A stretch of DNA of 64,000 nt from Nocardia sp. MH4 (GCF_019266065.1 NZ_LPNR01000125.1:145191-209190); one strand, 5' to 3'. Shown: positions 51,699 through 60,923, counted from the first letter of the stretch. Made by a program: numbers and translations. Notes: generated from the sequence alone by a model not told the origin.

Positions 51699-54157
51699 AT
51701 CCCGAACAGGGGTGGTTGGGTCGGGCGCTTCTCGCGCCCGGCTCGGCCCTGGCCGATCTCGGCGAAGCGGTCGAGCAGGCCCTCGGGTCGGTGTCTGGGC
51801 TGGGCGTGGTCGCCGCTGTGCTCGCGGTGCTCGCCGCGGTGCGATCTCTGGGCGAGTGGCGTCGGCGCCGGCTGAATGCGCGTGCTCGCCAGATCACCGT
51901 GCTCACTCCACCCGAGGTCGACGCCAAAGGCGCACTCGCCTTCTGGGCGCACCTCATCGGGCAACTCCGCCCTGCCTGGGCACGGGTGCTGTTGGGTCAG
52001 CCGCACCTGGGGTTCGAGTACACCGTCACTCCCGAGGAGGGGGCAGCGATCCAGCTCTGGGTGCCCGGCGCGATCCCGCCGGGGCTCATCGAACGCGCCA
52101 TCGCCTCGGCGTGGCCCGGTGCGCACACCGACACCCTCACCCCAGCCCGACCCCCGCTACCGGCCCCGGCAGAAGGTGTCCGGCGGATCGTGGCCGGAGG
52201 TGAGCTGCGGCTCGGACGGCGTGAGGGTTTGCCGTTGAGTACCGATCACTCCGGTGATCTCGTGCGTGACCTGATCACCGCCGCCGACGATCTCGGCCCC
52301 GGCCAGGCCGCCTGTGTGCAGATCCTCGCCCGTCCGGTCACCGGCCGCAGAGTCGCGCGAGCTACCCGTGCCGCGGCGAGCACCGGTGCCTCATCCGGGA
52401 TCGTGGTGAAGCTGTTGCGCGAGGCACTGAATCTGCTCACGCCCGGCACGACCACCGCCCCGCCGACCCGGGCCGGGGGCGGCAACAAGGGCAGGGGCAG
52501 CGACCGCCAAGCCGTGATGGAGTACGCCGCCGCCGCCCGCGCGGCGGCAGCGAAAGCGCGTGGCGGCCACTGGGAGACCGTGGTCCGCTATGCCACCTCG
52601 ATCCCGGTCTCCACCGACTCCGACGACACCGCGCCGACAGCGCAAGCGCGAGCGGTGGCACGCGGTCGCGCCGACGCCCTGGCCACCGTGTTCGGGGCGT
52701 GCACCGATCACAACTTCTACCGGCGGCGGCGTCGCCTGCGCCTGGGGTGGTTGATCCGGCAGCGGCGTCTCGGCCGGGGGGACGTGCTGTCGGTCCCCGA
52801 ACTCGCCACGATCGCGCACCTGCCCACCGACACCGGTCTACCCGGCCTGCAACGCGCCGGAGCCCGCGCGCTGTCCCCCGCCCCCGAGATCCCTGTCGGT
52901 GGGGAGCACACGAAACCCCTCGGGATGGCCGACACCGGGACTCGCCGCCCGGTCGCGGTCAAGATCTCCGATGCCCGACACCATCTGCACATCCTCGGCC
53001 CGACCGGTGTCGGCAAGTCCACCCTGCTGGCGCGCACCATCCTCGACGACGCCGACAACGGACGCGGGGTGATCGTCATCGACCCCAAAGGCGACCTCGT
53101 CACCGACGTCTTATCCCGGCTGCCCTCGCGCATGGCCGACCGGGTCGTGCTGTTCGATGCCGATTCGTCCGCCCCTCCTCCGTGCGTGAACCCCCTCGAT
53201 ATCGACCGGATCGGGCGCGCGGGAATGGATCTCGCCGTCGACAACCTCGTCACCGTCTTCCACCGGATCTTCCACCAGTGGTGGGGGCCGCGCACCGACG
53301 ACATCATGCGCGCGAGCCTGCTCACCTTGTGCGCGCAACCCGGCACCGCCACCCTGGCCGATCTGCCTCGCCTGCTCACCGAGCCCGCTTTCCGTGCCCG
53401 GGTCACGCGCACCACCAAAGACCCGGTCCTGCGCGGGTTCTGGGACAGCTACGAGACCCTCTCCGACACCGGCCGCGCGCAACTCACCGGCCCGCTGTTG
53501 AACAAACTGCGAGCGTTCCTGTTGAGGCCGTTCGTGCGCTCGGCCATCGCGGGCGGGCCCAGCACCGTCGAGTTCGCCGACATCCTCGACAACGGCGGCA
53601 TCTGTCTGGCCCGCCTGCCGAAAGGCTCGCTCGGGGAAGAAACCTCACGCCTGGTCGGGTCACTGCTCGTAGCCCGCACCTGGCAGGCGGTAACCGCGCG
53701 GGCCCGAGTGCCCGCCGCTGACCGGCCGGACGCGGCGCTGGTGCTCGATGAGGCCCAGAACTTCCTCAACCTCTCGACCCCGATCGAGGACATGCTCGCC
53801 GAAGCCCGAGGACTACGCCTTTCTCTGCTGCTGGCGCACCAGAACTTGGGACAGCTCTCCCGCGAACTCAGGGACGGCATCTCGGCGAATGCCCGCAACA
53901 AAATCGTCTTCGCCGTCTCTCCCGACGACGCCCGAGACCTGGCCCGTCACACCGAGCCCTGGTTGTCCGAGCACGACCTGTCGCACCTCGACGCCTTCCA
54001 CGCCGCCGCCCGCCTGCTCGTCGACGGCCGCAACGCCCGCCCCTTCACCCTCACTACCCGTCCCCTGGACCCGCCGATCCCCGGGCGCGCCCGTGAGATC
54101 GCCGCCGCCGCCCGCGCCCGCCTCACCGCCCAACCCCCCAACTCCGCACGCCTCTAA
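51695..54157 (+). CDS. VirD4/TraG-like coupling ATPase
   Basis: The protein has 820 residues from GTG 51695. One membrane segment (GVVAAVLAVLAAVRSLGEWR) is near the N-terminus. The motor domain has Walker A HILGPTGVGKSTLLARTILD at about 438, IVIDPKGDLVTDVLSRLPSR, and Walker B ALVLDEAQNFLNLSTPIEDM at about 684, then SLLLAHQNLGQLSREL. This is the conjugative coupling protein type that brings DNA to the secretion channel. The gene is translationally coupled to the DNA methyltransferase. It is the central gene of the rightward operon. Confidence 0.92.
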   Translation: MNPEQGWLGRALLAPGSALADLGEAVEQALGSVSGLGVVAAVLAVLAAVRSLGEWRRRRLNARARQITVLTPPEVDAKGALAFWAHLIGQLRPAWARVLLGQPHLGFEYTVTPEEGAAIQLWVPGAIPPGLIERAIASAWPGAHTDTLTPARPPLPAPAEGVRRIVAGGELRLGRREGLPLSTDHSGDLVRDLITAADDLGPGQAACVQILARPVTGRRVARATRAAASTGASSGIVVKLLREALNLLTPGTTTAPPTRAGGGNKGRGSDRQAVMEYAAAARAAAAKARGGHWETVVRYATSIPVSTDSDDTAPTAQARAVARGRADALATVFGACTDHNFYRRRRRLRLGWLIRQRRLGRGDVLSVPELATIAHLPTDTGLPGLQRAGARALSPAPEIPVGGEHTKPLGMADTGTRRPVAVKISDARHHLHILGPTGVGKSTLLARTILDDADNGRGVIVIDPKGDLVTDVLSRLPSRMADRVVLFDADSSAPPPCVNPLDIDRIGRAGMDLAVDNLVTVFHRIFHQWWGPRTDDIMRASLLTLCAQPGTATLADLPRLLTEPAFRARVTRTTKDPVLRGFWDSYETLSDTGRAQLTGPLLNKLRAFLLRPFVRSAIAGGPSTVEFADILDNGGICLARLPKGSLGEETSRLVGSLLVARTWQAVTARARVPAADRPDAALVLDEAQNFLNLSTPIEDMLAEARGLRLSLLLAHQNLGQLSRELRDGISANARNKIVFAVSPDDARDLARHTEPWLSEHDLSHLDAFHAAARLLVDGRNARPFTLTTRPLDPPIPGRAREIAAAARARLTAQPPNSARL

Positions 54158-54190
54158 CCCCTGCCACGCCCGAGAAAGGCTCTAGTACTG

Positions 54191-55201
54191 ATGATTTCGC
54201 GTCCTGACAGGCAAGCCGATACCCGGGCCCCGCGCCCGGCCTGGTCACCGACCACCGTCCCGGAGCAGAGTTCGGTGGTGCGGGCGTTGACCGTGCGCGA
54301 CCGCTGGGTCCTGCGCATGGTCTACGAGCACCGGGTCCTGACCACCGACCAGCTCGCCGACCTGGCGTTCCCGACCGCCAAGATCGCCCGCCGCCGCCTG
54401 GCCATCCTGCACACCTACCAGGTCCTGGACCGGTTCCGGCCGATGCGAACTCGCGGCACCGCCCCCCACCACTGGACCCTCGCCCCCGCCGGAGCAGCGA
54501 TCCTCGCCGCGGAAGCCGGGGTGAGCGTGCGCGAGCTCGGCTACAACCACCAAACGACGCTCTCGGTCGCCCACAGCCTTCACCTGACACACACCCTCGG
54601 CGTGAACGAATGGTTCACCACCCTCACCACCCTCACCACCCACTCCGCCAACAGCGCGCGGGTGTCTCGGTGGTGGTCGCAGACCCGCTGCCAGCGCCTG
54701 TGGGGCGACCTCGCCCGCCCCGACGCCTACGGCCGCTACACCCACGGCGAGACAGTGTTCGACTTCTTCCTCGAATACGACCTCGGCACCACCTCCCTGC
54801 CCCGGGTCGCGGCCAAGCTGCACGGATTCGCCGAGCTCGCCCGCACCACCGGGGCCATCACCCCGGTCCTGTTCTGGGTGCCGACCACCCTGCGCGAGAC
54901 CAATGCGCGGGTGGTGCTACGACGGACCTGGGAACGGTTGCCCGATCCCGAGGCGGTGCCGGTCGCCACCGCCGCCGCCGAATTCCTCGGCACGATCTCC
55001 GGGACCAGCCCGGCCGACCCGGTATGGCTGCCGCTACACACCGACTCCGGCCGCAAGCACCTGCACGAACTCGGCACCGTCTGGGCGCGCCGGACCGCAC
55101 CCGACGACGGCATCGACGCGGAGTCGACCTGGGCACCGCTGAGCGGAACCGTCGCCCTCGCACCTCCGCCACCGAGCCCCCCGGCTTCTGAGTTCTGGTG
55201 A
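54191..55201 (+). CDS. Replication-relaxation family protein (candidate element initiator)
   Basis: The protein has 336 residues. The N-terminal winged helix reads VRDRWVLRMVYEHRVLTTDQ, LADLAFPTAKIARRRLAILH. Residues 180-220 resemble a PD-(D/E)xK-type nuclease core: ARPDAYGRYTHGETVFDFFL, EYDLGTTSLPRVAAKLHGFA, with Asp, Glu and Lys in the right order. This is the Replic_Relax family (PF13814), which is linked to plasmid relaxation and replication start. As no MOB relaxase is visible, it is the best candidate for nicking or initiating at the iteron region. The AT-rich C-terminal linker is Pro-rich. Confidence 0.87.
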   Translation: MISRPDRQADTRAPRPAWSPTTVPEQSSVVRALTVRDRWVLRMVYEHRVLTTDQLADLAFPTAKIARRRLAILHTYQVLDRFRPMRTRGTAPHHWTLAPAGAAILAAEAGVSVRELGYNHQTTLSVAHSLHLTHTLGVNEWFTTLTTLTTHSANSARVSRWWSQTRCQRLWGDLARPDAYGRYTHGETVFDFFLEYDLGTTSLPRVAAKLHGFAELARTTGAITPVLFWVPTTLRETNARVVLRRTWERLPDPEAVPVATAAAEFLGTISGTSPADPVWLPLHTDSGRKHLHELGTVWARRTAPDDGIDAESTWAPLSGTVALAPPPPSPPASEFW

Positions 55202-55208
55202 GGTAGCG

Positions 55209-56210
55209 ATGCTGGTCAAGGCGCTCGCAGCGGGATTCGCGGGATTCGTGTTCCTCACCGTCGTCATCGCGACAGTGGTCACCACAGTCATCGTGTTCGA
55301 CCACGCGCTCACCGCACCCGCCCCGGGAGCCTCGACCGGCACCGGCACCGCCCCGAGTCCCGAAGCCCAACAAGACATCCCGGCCGAGATGCTCGTGCTC
55401 TATCAGGCTGCTGCCGGGGACTGTCCCGGGCTGGACTGGTCGGTGCTCGCCGCGATCGGCAAGATCGAGACCGACCACGGCCGGTCCACGCTGCCGGGAG
55501 TGTCACAGGGCGAGAACAGCTCCGGGGCGGGTGGGCCGATGCAGTTCCTAGCCCAGACCTTCGACTCGGTCACCGCACGGCACTCTCTTCCGGCGGGTGG
55601 TGCGAGTCCGCCCTCGCGCTACAACCCCTCCGACGCCATCCACGCTGCCGCGTTCTACCTCTGCGACTCCGGCGCACCCGAGGACATGTACAGCGCGATC
55701 TTCGCCTACAACCACGCCGACTGGTACGTCAACGACGTCCTCGCCCAAGCCGCCCGCTACCGCGCCACCGACACCTCCGGCGGCGACTGCCACACCGCCT
55801 CACCACCGAACCCGACTGCCGCGCAGGTTATCTCCTTCGCCTGCGCCCAGCTCGGCCTGCCCTATGTGTGGGGAGGCAACGGGCCCGACGTCAACGGCGG
55901 TTGGGACTGCTCCGGACTCACCCAGGCCGCCTACCGCGCCGCCGGGATCTCGATACCCCGCACCACCTACGACCAAGTCCACACCGGCACACCGGTGGCC
56001 GAAAACCAACTCACCCCCGGCGATCTCGTGTTCTACGGCACCGCCGCCGACGTCCATCACGTCGGCATCTACCTCGGCGGCGGCCAGATGGTGCACGCAC
56101 CGACCTTCAACGAGCCCGTCCAGGTCTCGGCCTATCGCTGGGGAGGTGACGACTACTACTCCGCGATGCGGCCCTCGCCCGCCCACGACGACTCCCGCGC
56201 CACCTCCTGA
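55209..56210 (+). CDS. Bifunctional wall hydrolase: lytic transglycosylase plus NlpC/P60 (C40) peptidase
   Basis: The protein has 333 residues. An N-terminal membrane anchor (AGFAGFVFLTVVIATVVTTV) is followed by an SLT-like domain with catalytic Glu in VLAAIGKIETDHGRS and AGGPMQFLAQTF, and an NlpC/P60 domain with the catalytic Cys in WDCSGLTQAAYRAAG and His in HHVGIYLGGGQMVHAP. Like VirB1 or Tgl proteins of conjugation systems, it opens peptidoglycan for the transfer channel. It lies 7 bases after the replication-relaxation gene in the same operon. Confidence 0.93.
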   Translation: MLVKALAAGFAGFVFLTVVIATVVTTVIVFDHALTAPAPGASTGTGTAPSPEAQQDIPAEMLVLYQAAAGDCPGLDWSVLAAIGKIETDHGRSTLPGVSQGENSSGAGGPMQFLAQTFDSVTARHSLPAGGASPPSRYNPSDAIHAAAFYLCDSGAPEDMYSAIFAYNHADWYVNDVLAQAARYRATDTSGGDCHTASPPNPTAAQVISFACAQLGLPYVWGGNGPDVNGGWDCSGLTQAAYRAAGISIPRTTYDQVHTGTPVAENQLTPGDLVFYGTAADVHHVGIYLGGGQMVHAPTFNEPVQVSAYRWGGDDYYSAMRPSPAHDDSRATS

Positions 56211-56237
56211 TCACCCCTGCACGGACGGAGACAACTC

Positions 56238-57665
56238 ATGCACCACAACCACATTCGAACCACCTGCCGCGCCGCACACCTGGCACTGTGTGCGGCCGTC
56301 GCCGCGACCACCGTGACCGCCGGTGTCGCAGCCGCAGAACCCACACCGGGCCGCAACGGGGCCCAGTGCCCGCGCTGGACCGCACTGCTGGTACCGGGCA
56401 CCTACGAGACAACCCCGGCCACCACCGGGCAAGCCCTACCCGGGATCCTCGCCCAGCTCGGGGACTCGCTCACCGCCCGCTACGGCAGCGACATCGAGGT
56501 CCGCACACTCGCCACGACGGCGACCGGTGCCGGTTCCGTGAGCGGAGTCGAACTCACCGCGGTGGCCTCGGGGTTGTGCTCGGACACGCGAGTCGTGTTG
56601 GCCGGCTATGGCCAAGGCGCCGAGGTCACCGGCGACCTCGCCACCACCATCGGCAACGGCAAGGGCCCGATTCCCGCCTCCCGAGTCGTGGCTGTCGCGC
56701 TCGTTTCCGATCCGCGCCGAGACCCCACGACCGCCCAGCTCGGCACACCTGTCTCCGGGCAAGGAGTCACCGGCCCGCGTGCGCAGAGCTTCGGTGAGCT
56801 GACCGAGCGGGTCCGCACGCTCTGCCTCGAAGGCGACAGCTACTGCTCGACCACCGCCGAGTCCTCGCCGGTCCTCGCCGCGGTGAGCCGCGCACTCGCC
56901 ACCGCCACCTCGACCACCGCCACCGGCTCGCCCACGACCACAGTGAAGGTCCCCACCACCACGACGAGCACGCCGACCACGACCGCCGGTACGGCCTCGA
57001 CCGGGCAACTCAGCGCGTCCCAGGTGCTCGCCCAAGTGATCACCGTCCTCAACGGGCTCGCGAGCTTCACCGCGAACGTGCCCGCCATCATCAACGACCT
57101 CGCCCAGCTGCCCGGCCTGATCGCCGCCTCGGACGTGGTTGGCCTGCACCGAGTCTCCGGGGACCTCAACAACCAGTTCAACCCCCTGATCACGATGGCC
57201 GATGGACTCGACCTGCGCCTCGTCGCCCGCGCATTGAAGCTGGCCGCACCCTTGGACACCACCGGGGCCGCCCTGATCGCCGCCGAGATCGTCGGTGTCC
57301 TCGCCGGTCTCGACATCTCCCGCATCGCCACCGACATCGGCCAAGCCCAAGAGATCGCCTGGACCGCCGCCGAAAGCCTCGCCAAAGGCGACCCCGTCGC
57401 CGCCTTCCTGGCAATAACCGGGCTGGCACCGATCGCCGCCGATCTCCTCTCGGCCACCGCCAGCGCGTTCACCGGGACCGGGTTCCCCACGCTCACCCAG
57501 ACCTACAACACCGCCACCACCACCGGGGCGGGCACCACCACCACCGGCACAGGCGTTCCGGCCCCCCAGAACGGCGACACGGCCGTGTTCGACGCCACCG
57601 GCTACGACACCGCCGCCCCCGCGCTGACCGACTCGATCGCCGGGGCCATCGACCGCACCAAGTAG
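56238..57665 (+). CDS. Exported cutinase-like protein with altered nucleophile
   Basis: The protein has 475 residues. A signal peptide ends in GVAAAEP. Residues 40-215 follow the cutinase fold: WTALLVPGTYETTP, then LAGYGQGAEVTGDLA, where the catalytic Ser of GYSQG is Gly125 (GGC for AGC), and the acid/disulfide segment LCLEGDSYCSTT. The usual His region is not found. The enzyme is therefore likely inactive. A Thr-rich linker (TTTTSTPTTTAGTAS) leads to a helical C-terminal half of unknown type. It ends the rightward operon before a strong terminator and may be a surface or wall factor for mating. Confidence 0.82.
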   Translation: MHHNHIRTTCRAAHLALCAAVAATTVTAGVAAAEPTPGRNGAQCPRWTALLVPGTYETTPATTGQALPGILAQLGDSLTARYGSDIEVRTLATTATGAGSVSGVELTAVASGLCSDTRVVLAGYGQGAEVTGDLATTIGNGKGPIPASRVVAVALVSDPRRDPTTAQLGTPVSGQGVTGPRAQSFGELTERVRTLCLEGDSYCSTTAESSPVLAAVSRALATATSTTATGSPTTTVKVPTTTTSTPTTTAGTASTGQLSASQVLAQVITVLNGLASFTANVPAIINDLAQLPGLIAASDVVGLHRVSGDLNNQFNPLITMADGLDLRLVARALKLAAPLDTTGAALIAAEIVGVLAGLDISRIATDIGQAQEIAWTAAESLAKGDPVAAFLAITGLAPIAADLLSATASAFTGTGFPTLTQTYNTATTTGAGTTTTGTGVPAPQNGDTAVFDATGYDTAAPALTDSIAGAIDRTK

Positions 57666-57695
57666 GCCCCGCCCCGCCCCCCCACAGCGCACAGA

Positions 57696-57744
57696 GAAAC
57701 GGCCGGTGGTGCCGAGCGAATCGCTCGGCACCACCGGCCGTTTC
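57696..57744. terminator. Bidirectional terminator, 24-bp perfect inverted repeat
   Basis: Arms 57696-57719 and 57721-57744 are exact complements around one central base. It separates the rightward transfer operon from the convergent leftward genes. Confidence 0.9.
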
Positions 57745-57759
57745 AGTCGGTAGGCGGGG

Positions 57760-58209
57760 TCAGGAGATCAGGGGCGGCACTGCGCGCGGGGTGAACGCGC
57801 CCGGCGCACCGGTGGTACGAAACCGCCACAACGGCAACACCTTCGGCACCGTCTCGATGTCGGCACGGGAGCCATCCTCGTCGCCGTCCGTCACCGGGAC
57901 CGTGATCGCGTCGACAACTGCCAGCGCCGCGCTGTGCGCGTCGGCGTAGCTCGTACCGGCCAGCGGCCCCGACATGATCCGCACCGTACCGGTGTACGGG
58001 AAGAACTCGCCCTCGATCCGATTGAGCTGGTACCGCAAAACTACCGGCACCCAGGGCACCAGAGCGGGCTGCACCGGCTGATCGAGCTCACGCGCGGCCT
58101 CCGCCGCGATATCGAGCCACAGCGCCAAGGTGTCGGGGGCTTGTCTGGACTTGGCGTACACCTTGTATAGGGCAGAGGCCAGGATGGAAGGGGTGGGAGT
58201 GATGTACAT
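57760..58209 (-). CDS. Hypothetical ICE protein
   Basis: The protein has 149 residues from ATG 58209, with AAAGG upstream. No domain is recognised. It starts MYITPTPSILASALYKVYAK, has a helix LALWLDIAAEAARELDQPVQ, and a sheet-like middle (RYQLNRIEGEFFPYTGTVRI). It has no membrane segment or signal peptide. It is the last gene of the leftward block, before the terminator. Confidence 0.7.
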   Translation of the reverse strand: MYITPTPSILASALYKVYAKSRQAPDTLALWLDIAAEAARELDQPVQPALVPWVPVVLRYQLNRIEGEFFPYTGTVRIMSGPLAGTSYADAHSAALAVVDAITVPVTDGDEDGSRADIETVPKVLPLWRFRTTGAPGAFTPRAVPPLIS

Positions 58210-58302
58210 GGTCGAGCACCTTTCTCAGGATCTAAAGTGAGAGGCGCGGTGTCGGACTCCCCGGAGTTAGGGTCTCCGGGGATTCCGGCATCGCCCCGAT
58301 TG

Positions 58303-59181
58303 TCAGGACGCGAGAGCGAATTTCTTAGGGGCCGGGCCGGTCTGGCGAGCGGTCCCGTCCTTGGTCAGCTTGACCAGGGCGTTGTGAACCGCGCCGCTGG
58401 ACCGTTCGAGCGCTTTTCCGATCTGGTGTGGGCTGAACTCCTTTCCTGGGTTGTCGCGCAGGTAGTCCTCGACCTGCCCGCGCAGCGCACCGGCGGGCAA
58501 CCGTTCCACCGTTGACTCCGCGTCGGCCGCTGCCGGTTCGGTGACCGGAGCCGGTGCCACCGGGGCCGGGGTGGCGGGATCGTCGCCCGTGGGGGCAGCT
58601 GCCGCCGTCTCCGGCGCGTTGTCCGACACGGGGTCGGCCGGTGCCGCCTCCTCGGCGGGATCGGTCGGGTCCGGGGTCGCCGGTTCGAGCGAAACGGATT
58701 CCGGCGCGGCGAGTTCCGCCGAGTCGGGTTCCGCCGAGGCAGGTTCCGGGGTCACCGGTTCGGGGGCGGCGGGTTCGGTCGCAACTGGTTCCGGGGTGGC
58801 CGGTTCGGGCGTGGCCGGTTCCGGGGCGGCTGCTACGGGTCCGACCGGTTCGGCGGCGGGTCCGGGCGCGGCCGATCCAGCGGTGAACCAGGTTTTCGCG
58901 GCCCGGGGCGTTTCCGGGTCGGTGTAGGACCGCACGGCACGGGCCGATTCCCACCCCGTCAGCAGACGGCGGGCCGTCGACACCGCGATCCCTGCCGTGT
59001 CCGCCAGCGCGGCGGCGGTACTGCCCGGGTTGCTGCCCAGCGCCGCCCACAACGCCCGGGTGGCCGGTTTGCGCAGCACGGGCACCACAACCGAACCGTA
59101 TTCCGGGGCCTGTGCGGCGGTGTCCGGGACGGGTCCGGCCGGTGCCGTGGGCGCGGCGGCGGTGTTCTTCTTCTTGGACAT
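58303..59181 (-). CDS. Protein with two winged-helix-like domains joined by a Pro/Glu/Ala repeat linker
   Basis: The protein has 292 residues from ATG 59181 behind GGAAGGAA. The N-terminal domain (about 38-95) is LRKPATRALWAALGSNPGST, AAALADTAGIAVSTARRLLT. The C-terminal domain (about 235-290) is LRGQVEDYLRDNPGKEFSPH, QIGKALERSSGAVHNALVKL, TKDGTARQT. Between them is an acidic low-complexity linker with repeated PEPAT/PEPVT units. Both ends look like DNA-binding wHTH units, so it may bridge two DNA sites. The upstream gap has repeated GGAAT motifs, possible targets. Confidence 0.75.
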   Translation of the reverse strand: MSKKKNTAAAPTAPAGPVPDTAAQAPEYGSVVVPVLRKPATRALWAALGSNPGSTAAALADTAGIAVSTARRLLTGWESARAVRSYTDPETPRAAKTWFTAGSAAPGPAAEPVGPVAAAPEPATPEPATPEPVATEPAAPEPVTPEPASAEPDSAELAAPESVSLEPATPDPTDPAEEAAPADPVSDNAPETAAAAPTGDDPATPAPVAPAPVTEPAAADAESTVERLPAGALRGQVEDYLRDNPGKEFSPHQIGKALERSSGAVHNALVKLTKDGTARQTGPAPKKFALAS

Positions 59182-59541
59182 GGGGATTCCTTCCAACATT
59201 AGGTTTCGGTGAATTCGTGTTGTCCTGGTCGGGACGGAATGCCATTCCGGTGGGGGCGAATTCCCCGGGGGGCGGTGGCGTTCCGGGTTCCATGGACGCT
59301 CGATACGGTGTGCGATGTCAAGCGGAATGTGAAAACAAATTCCGGCCCCGAATTCCTCTCTTCCATTTCCGGAATGCGAACAGCACGAGAGGAATTCGGC
59401 TCACGCGCAATTCCTGCGTCGGCGCGAGGGCGACTCGCGTCGGCGACCTCACCGCGGGCCGGTAGGCGGACCGAGCACGAGGCCGGTCGAGGGTCGTGCG
59501 TGCCCACGACGAGTCGACCTCGGCGGGCTGGGTGACGGGGT
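59182..59541. promoter_or_regulatory. 360-base gap with repeated AATTC/GGAAT motifs
   Basis: No gene is apparent. A perfect palindrome CGGAATG-C-CATTCCG spans 59235-59249, and AATTC or TTCCGGAAT variants recur between 59211 and 59430. It lies directly upstream of the two-wHTH gene and could hold its promoter and operators. Confidence 0.5.
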
Positions 59542-60165
59542 TCATCGAGTCAGGTGCTCGTGCAGCGGGCCGGTGGTGCGGTCGAGCCACACACTCACCG
59601 CGTGCCCGGGCCCGTCCCGGCGCATCCGGTCGGCGGCCCCGGTGGCGTAGGCGGCGATGTCGTCGGGGTGCACGAGGTGAATGCGCGGGGGGCGGCGTAT
59701 CTCGCCGGTGCCGCCGCTCACGTGGGCAACGGTGTACATGCCGCGCTCGTCGTGGCCGCCGGGGGCGTAGATCACGAACTGCTCGCCGCTGACGGCATTG
59801 GCGATCACATAGATCGAGTCCAGCGCGGTCGTGGTCGCGACCGGGGACGTGTTGCTGGCGAGCCTGGTGGTGGTCTGGGCTCGGGAGCCGGTGGTGTGCG
59901 GCGCGGGAGTGCTTGGTGGCTCACTGGCGCTGTGCGCGGGTGTGCGGTTTCGCGCCTGCCGGTCGATGAACCACAGATCCCCGCCGACTCGGGCGGTATG
60001 GCCCCCGGAATGGCTCGCGCGTGGTTTGTCACCGACCGCGAGCGCGGTCTGGGCGCGGGGTAGCCCGCGTGCGCGGGGGTGGGTGGTCTGCGGTGTCGGT
60101 GGGCGGGCGATCCATCCGCCGACGATGACGAACAGTCCCTCGGTGTCTTCTCGTACGAGTGCCAT
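59542..60165 (-). CDS. Hypothetical ICE protein
   Basis: The protein has 207 residues from ATG 60165 behind GAGGATCTG. No domain is recognised. The N-terminal half is Pro/Thr-rich and probably disordered. Residues 115-205 look folded (DSIYVIANAVSGEQFVIYAP, YTVAHVSGGTGEIRRPPRIH, HAVSVWLDRTTGPLHEHL). No signal or membrane segment. Confidence 0.7.
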   Translation of the reverse strand: MALVREDTEGLFVIVGGWIARPPTPQTTHPRARGLPRAQTALAVGDKPRASHSGGHTARVGGDLWFIDRQARNRTPAHSASEPPSTPAPHTTGSRAQTTTRLASNTSPVATTTALDSIYVIANAVSGEQFVIYAPGGHDERGMYTVAHVSGGTGEIRRPPRIHLVHPDDIAAYATGAADRMRRDGPGHAVSVWLDRTTGPLHEHLTR

Positions 60166-60236
60166 CAGATCCTCATTTCTGCGAGTGCGGTTGTCGTGCT
60201 GGTCGATTCGTTCGCTTGCCAGGGTTGTCCCGGGTG

Positions 60237-60274
60237 CTCGGTCCCGGGCGCGGTGGCCACGCCCGGGGGCCGAG
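60237..60274 (-). terminator. Intercistronic hairpin with CCCGGGCG core
   Basis: CTCGG-CCCGGGCG (60237-60250) pairs with CGCCCGGG-CCGAG (60260-60274), with one small internal loop. It lies between the 60288-60833 gene and the 59542-60165 gene. Confidence 0.6.
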
Positions 60275-60287
60275 TCGTTGCTCAGGT

Positions 60288-60833
60288 TCAGTCCACGGCG
60301 AGGTGCTCCAGGATTTCCGTGGGTGTGAACAGCCCGCTGTTGGCAAGGTGGCGGCGGGTTTCGGCGAGGTAGGCGAGCCCGCCGTCGATCTCGGTGGCCT
60401 CAGATTCGAGGCCGTCGTGGGTGTCGGGGTTGTAGAAGCGGCAAGCGCGCAGCGTGGCCGCGATCGTGGTCAGTTGCTGGGCGAGCGCTTGCGCTTCCTC
60501 GGCGATCTCACGCTGGATTTTGCGCAGCCGGGCGAGCGCGTTGTCGCGTTCGGCACTGCGGTAGGCGTGCATCCGGTCGAGCCATTCGGCAGACGGCTCC
60601 TCGTCTGCGGGGGCTAAAGACCACGGGGTCGCGTGAGCCCGGCCCTCGGTCGCGGTTCGGATCGAGCACTTGACGATGCCGTCGTCGTTGTAGATATTGC
60701 GCACGACTCCGCGCCAGGTGCGGTTGTTTTGGCCCGTCACCTCGTCACCGACTCGGATCGGGCAGGCCACCTCGGGGGAAATGTCGGTCTCGGTCGGGCT
60801 CTGGTCGGCGGGGGTGTGGGCGTTGTCGGTCAT
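60288..60833 (-). CDS. Hypothetical ICE protein with KOW/SH3-like region and coiled coil
   Basis: The protein has 181 residues from ATG 60833. The segment ACPIRVGDEVTGQNNRTWRG, VVRNIYNDDGIVKCSIRTAT looks like a small beta-barrel (KOW or SH3-like). It is followed by a long helix (RSAERDNALARLRKIQREIA, EEAQALAQQLTTIAATLRAC), likely a coiled coil. Function is unknown. Confidence 0.75.
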   Translation of the reverse strand: MTDNAHTPADQSPTETDISPEVACPIRVGDEVTGQNNRTWRGVVRNIYNDDGIVKCSIRTATEGRAHATPWSLAPADEEPSAEWLDRMHAYRSAERDNALARLRKIQREIAEEAQALAQQLTTIAATLRACRFYNPDTHDGLESEATEIDGGLAYLAETRRHLANSGLFTPTEILEHLAVD

Positions 60834-60923
60834 GATGTCGTGTCCTGTCGTTGTCGCCTGTTCGGGCGATTTGGGTTGTCGGGTGACCAAAGGGGGCGGG
60901 CGGTAGGTGCGGGCCGGGTTTGC

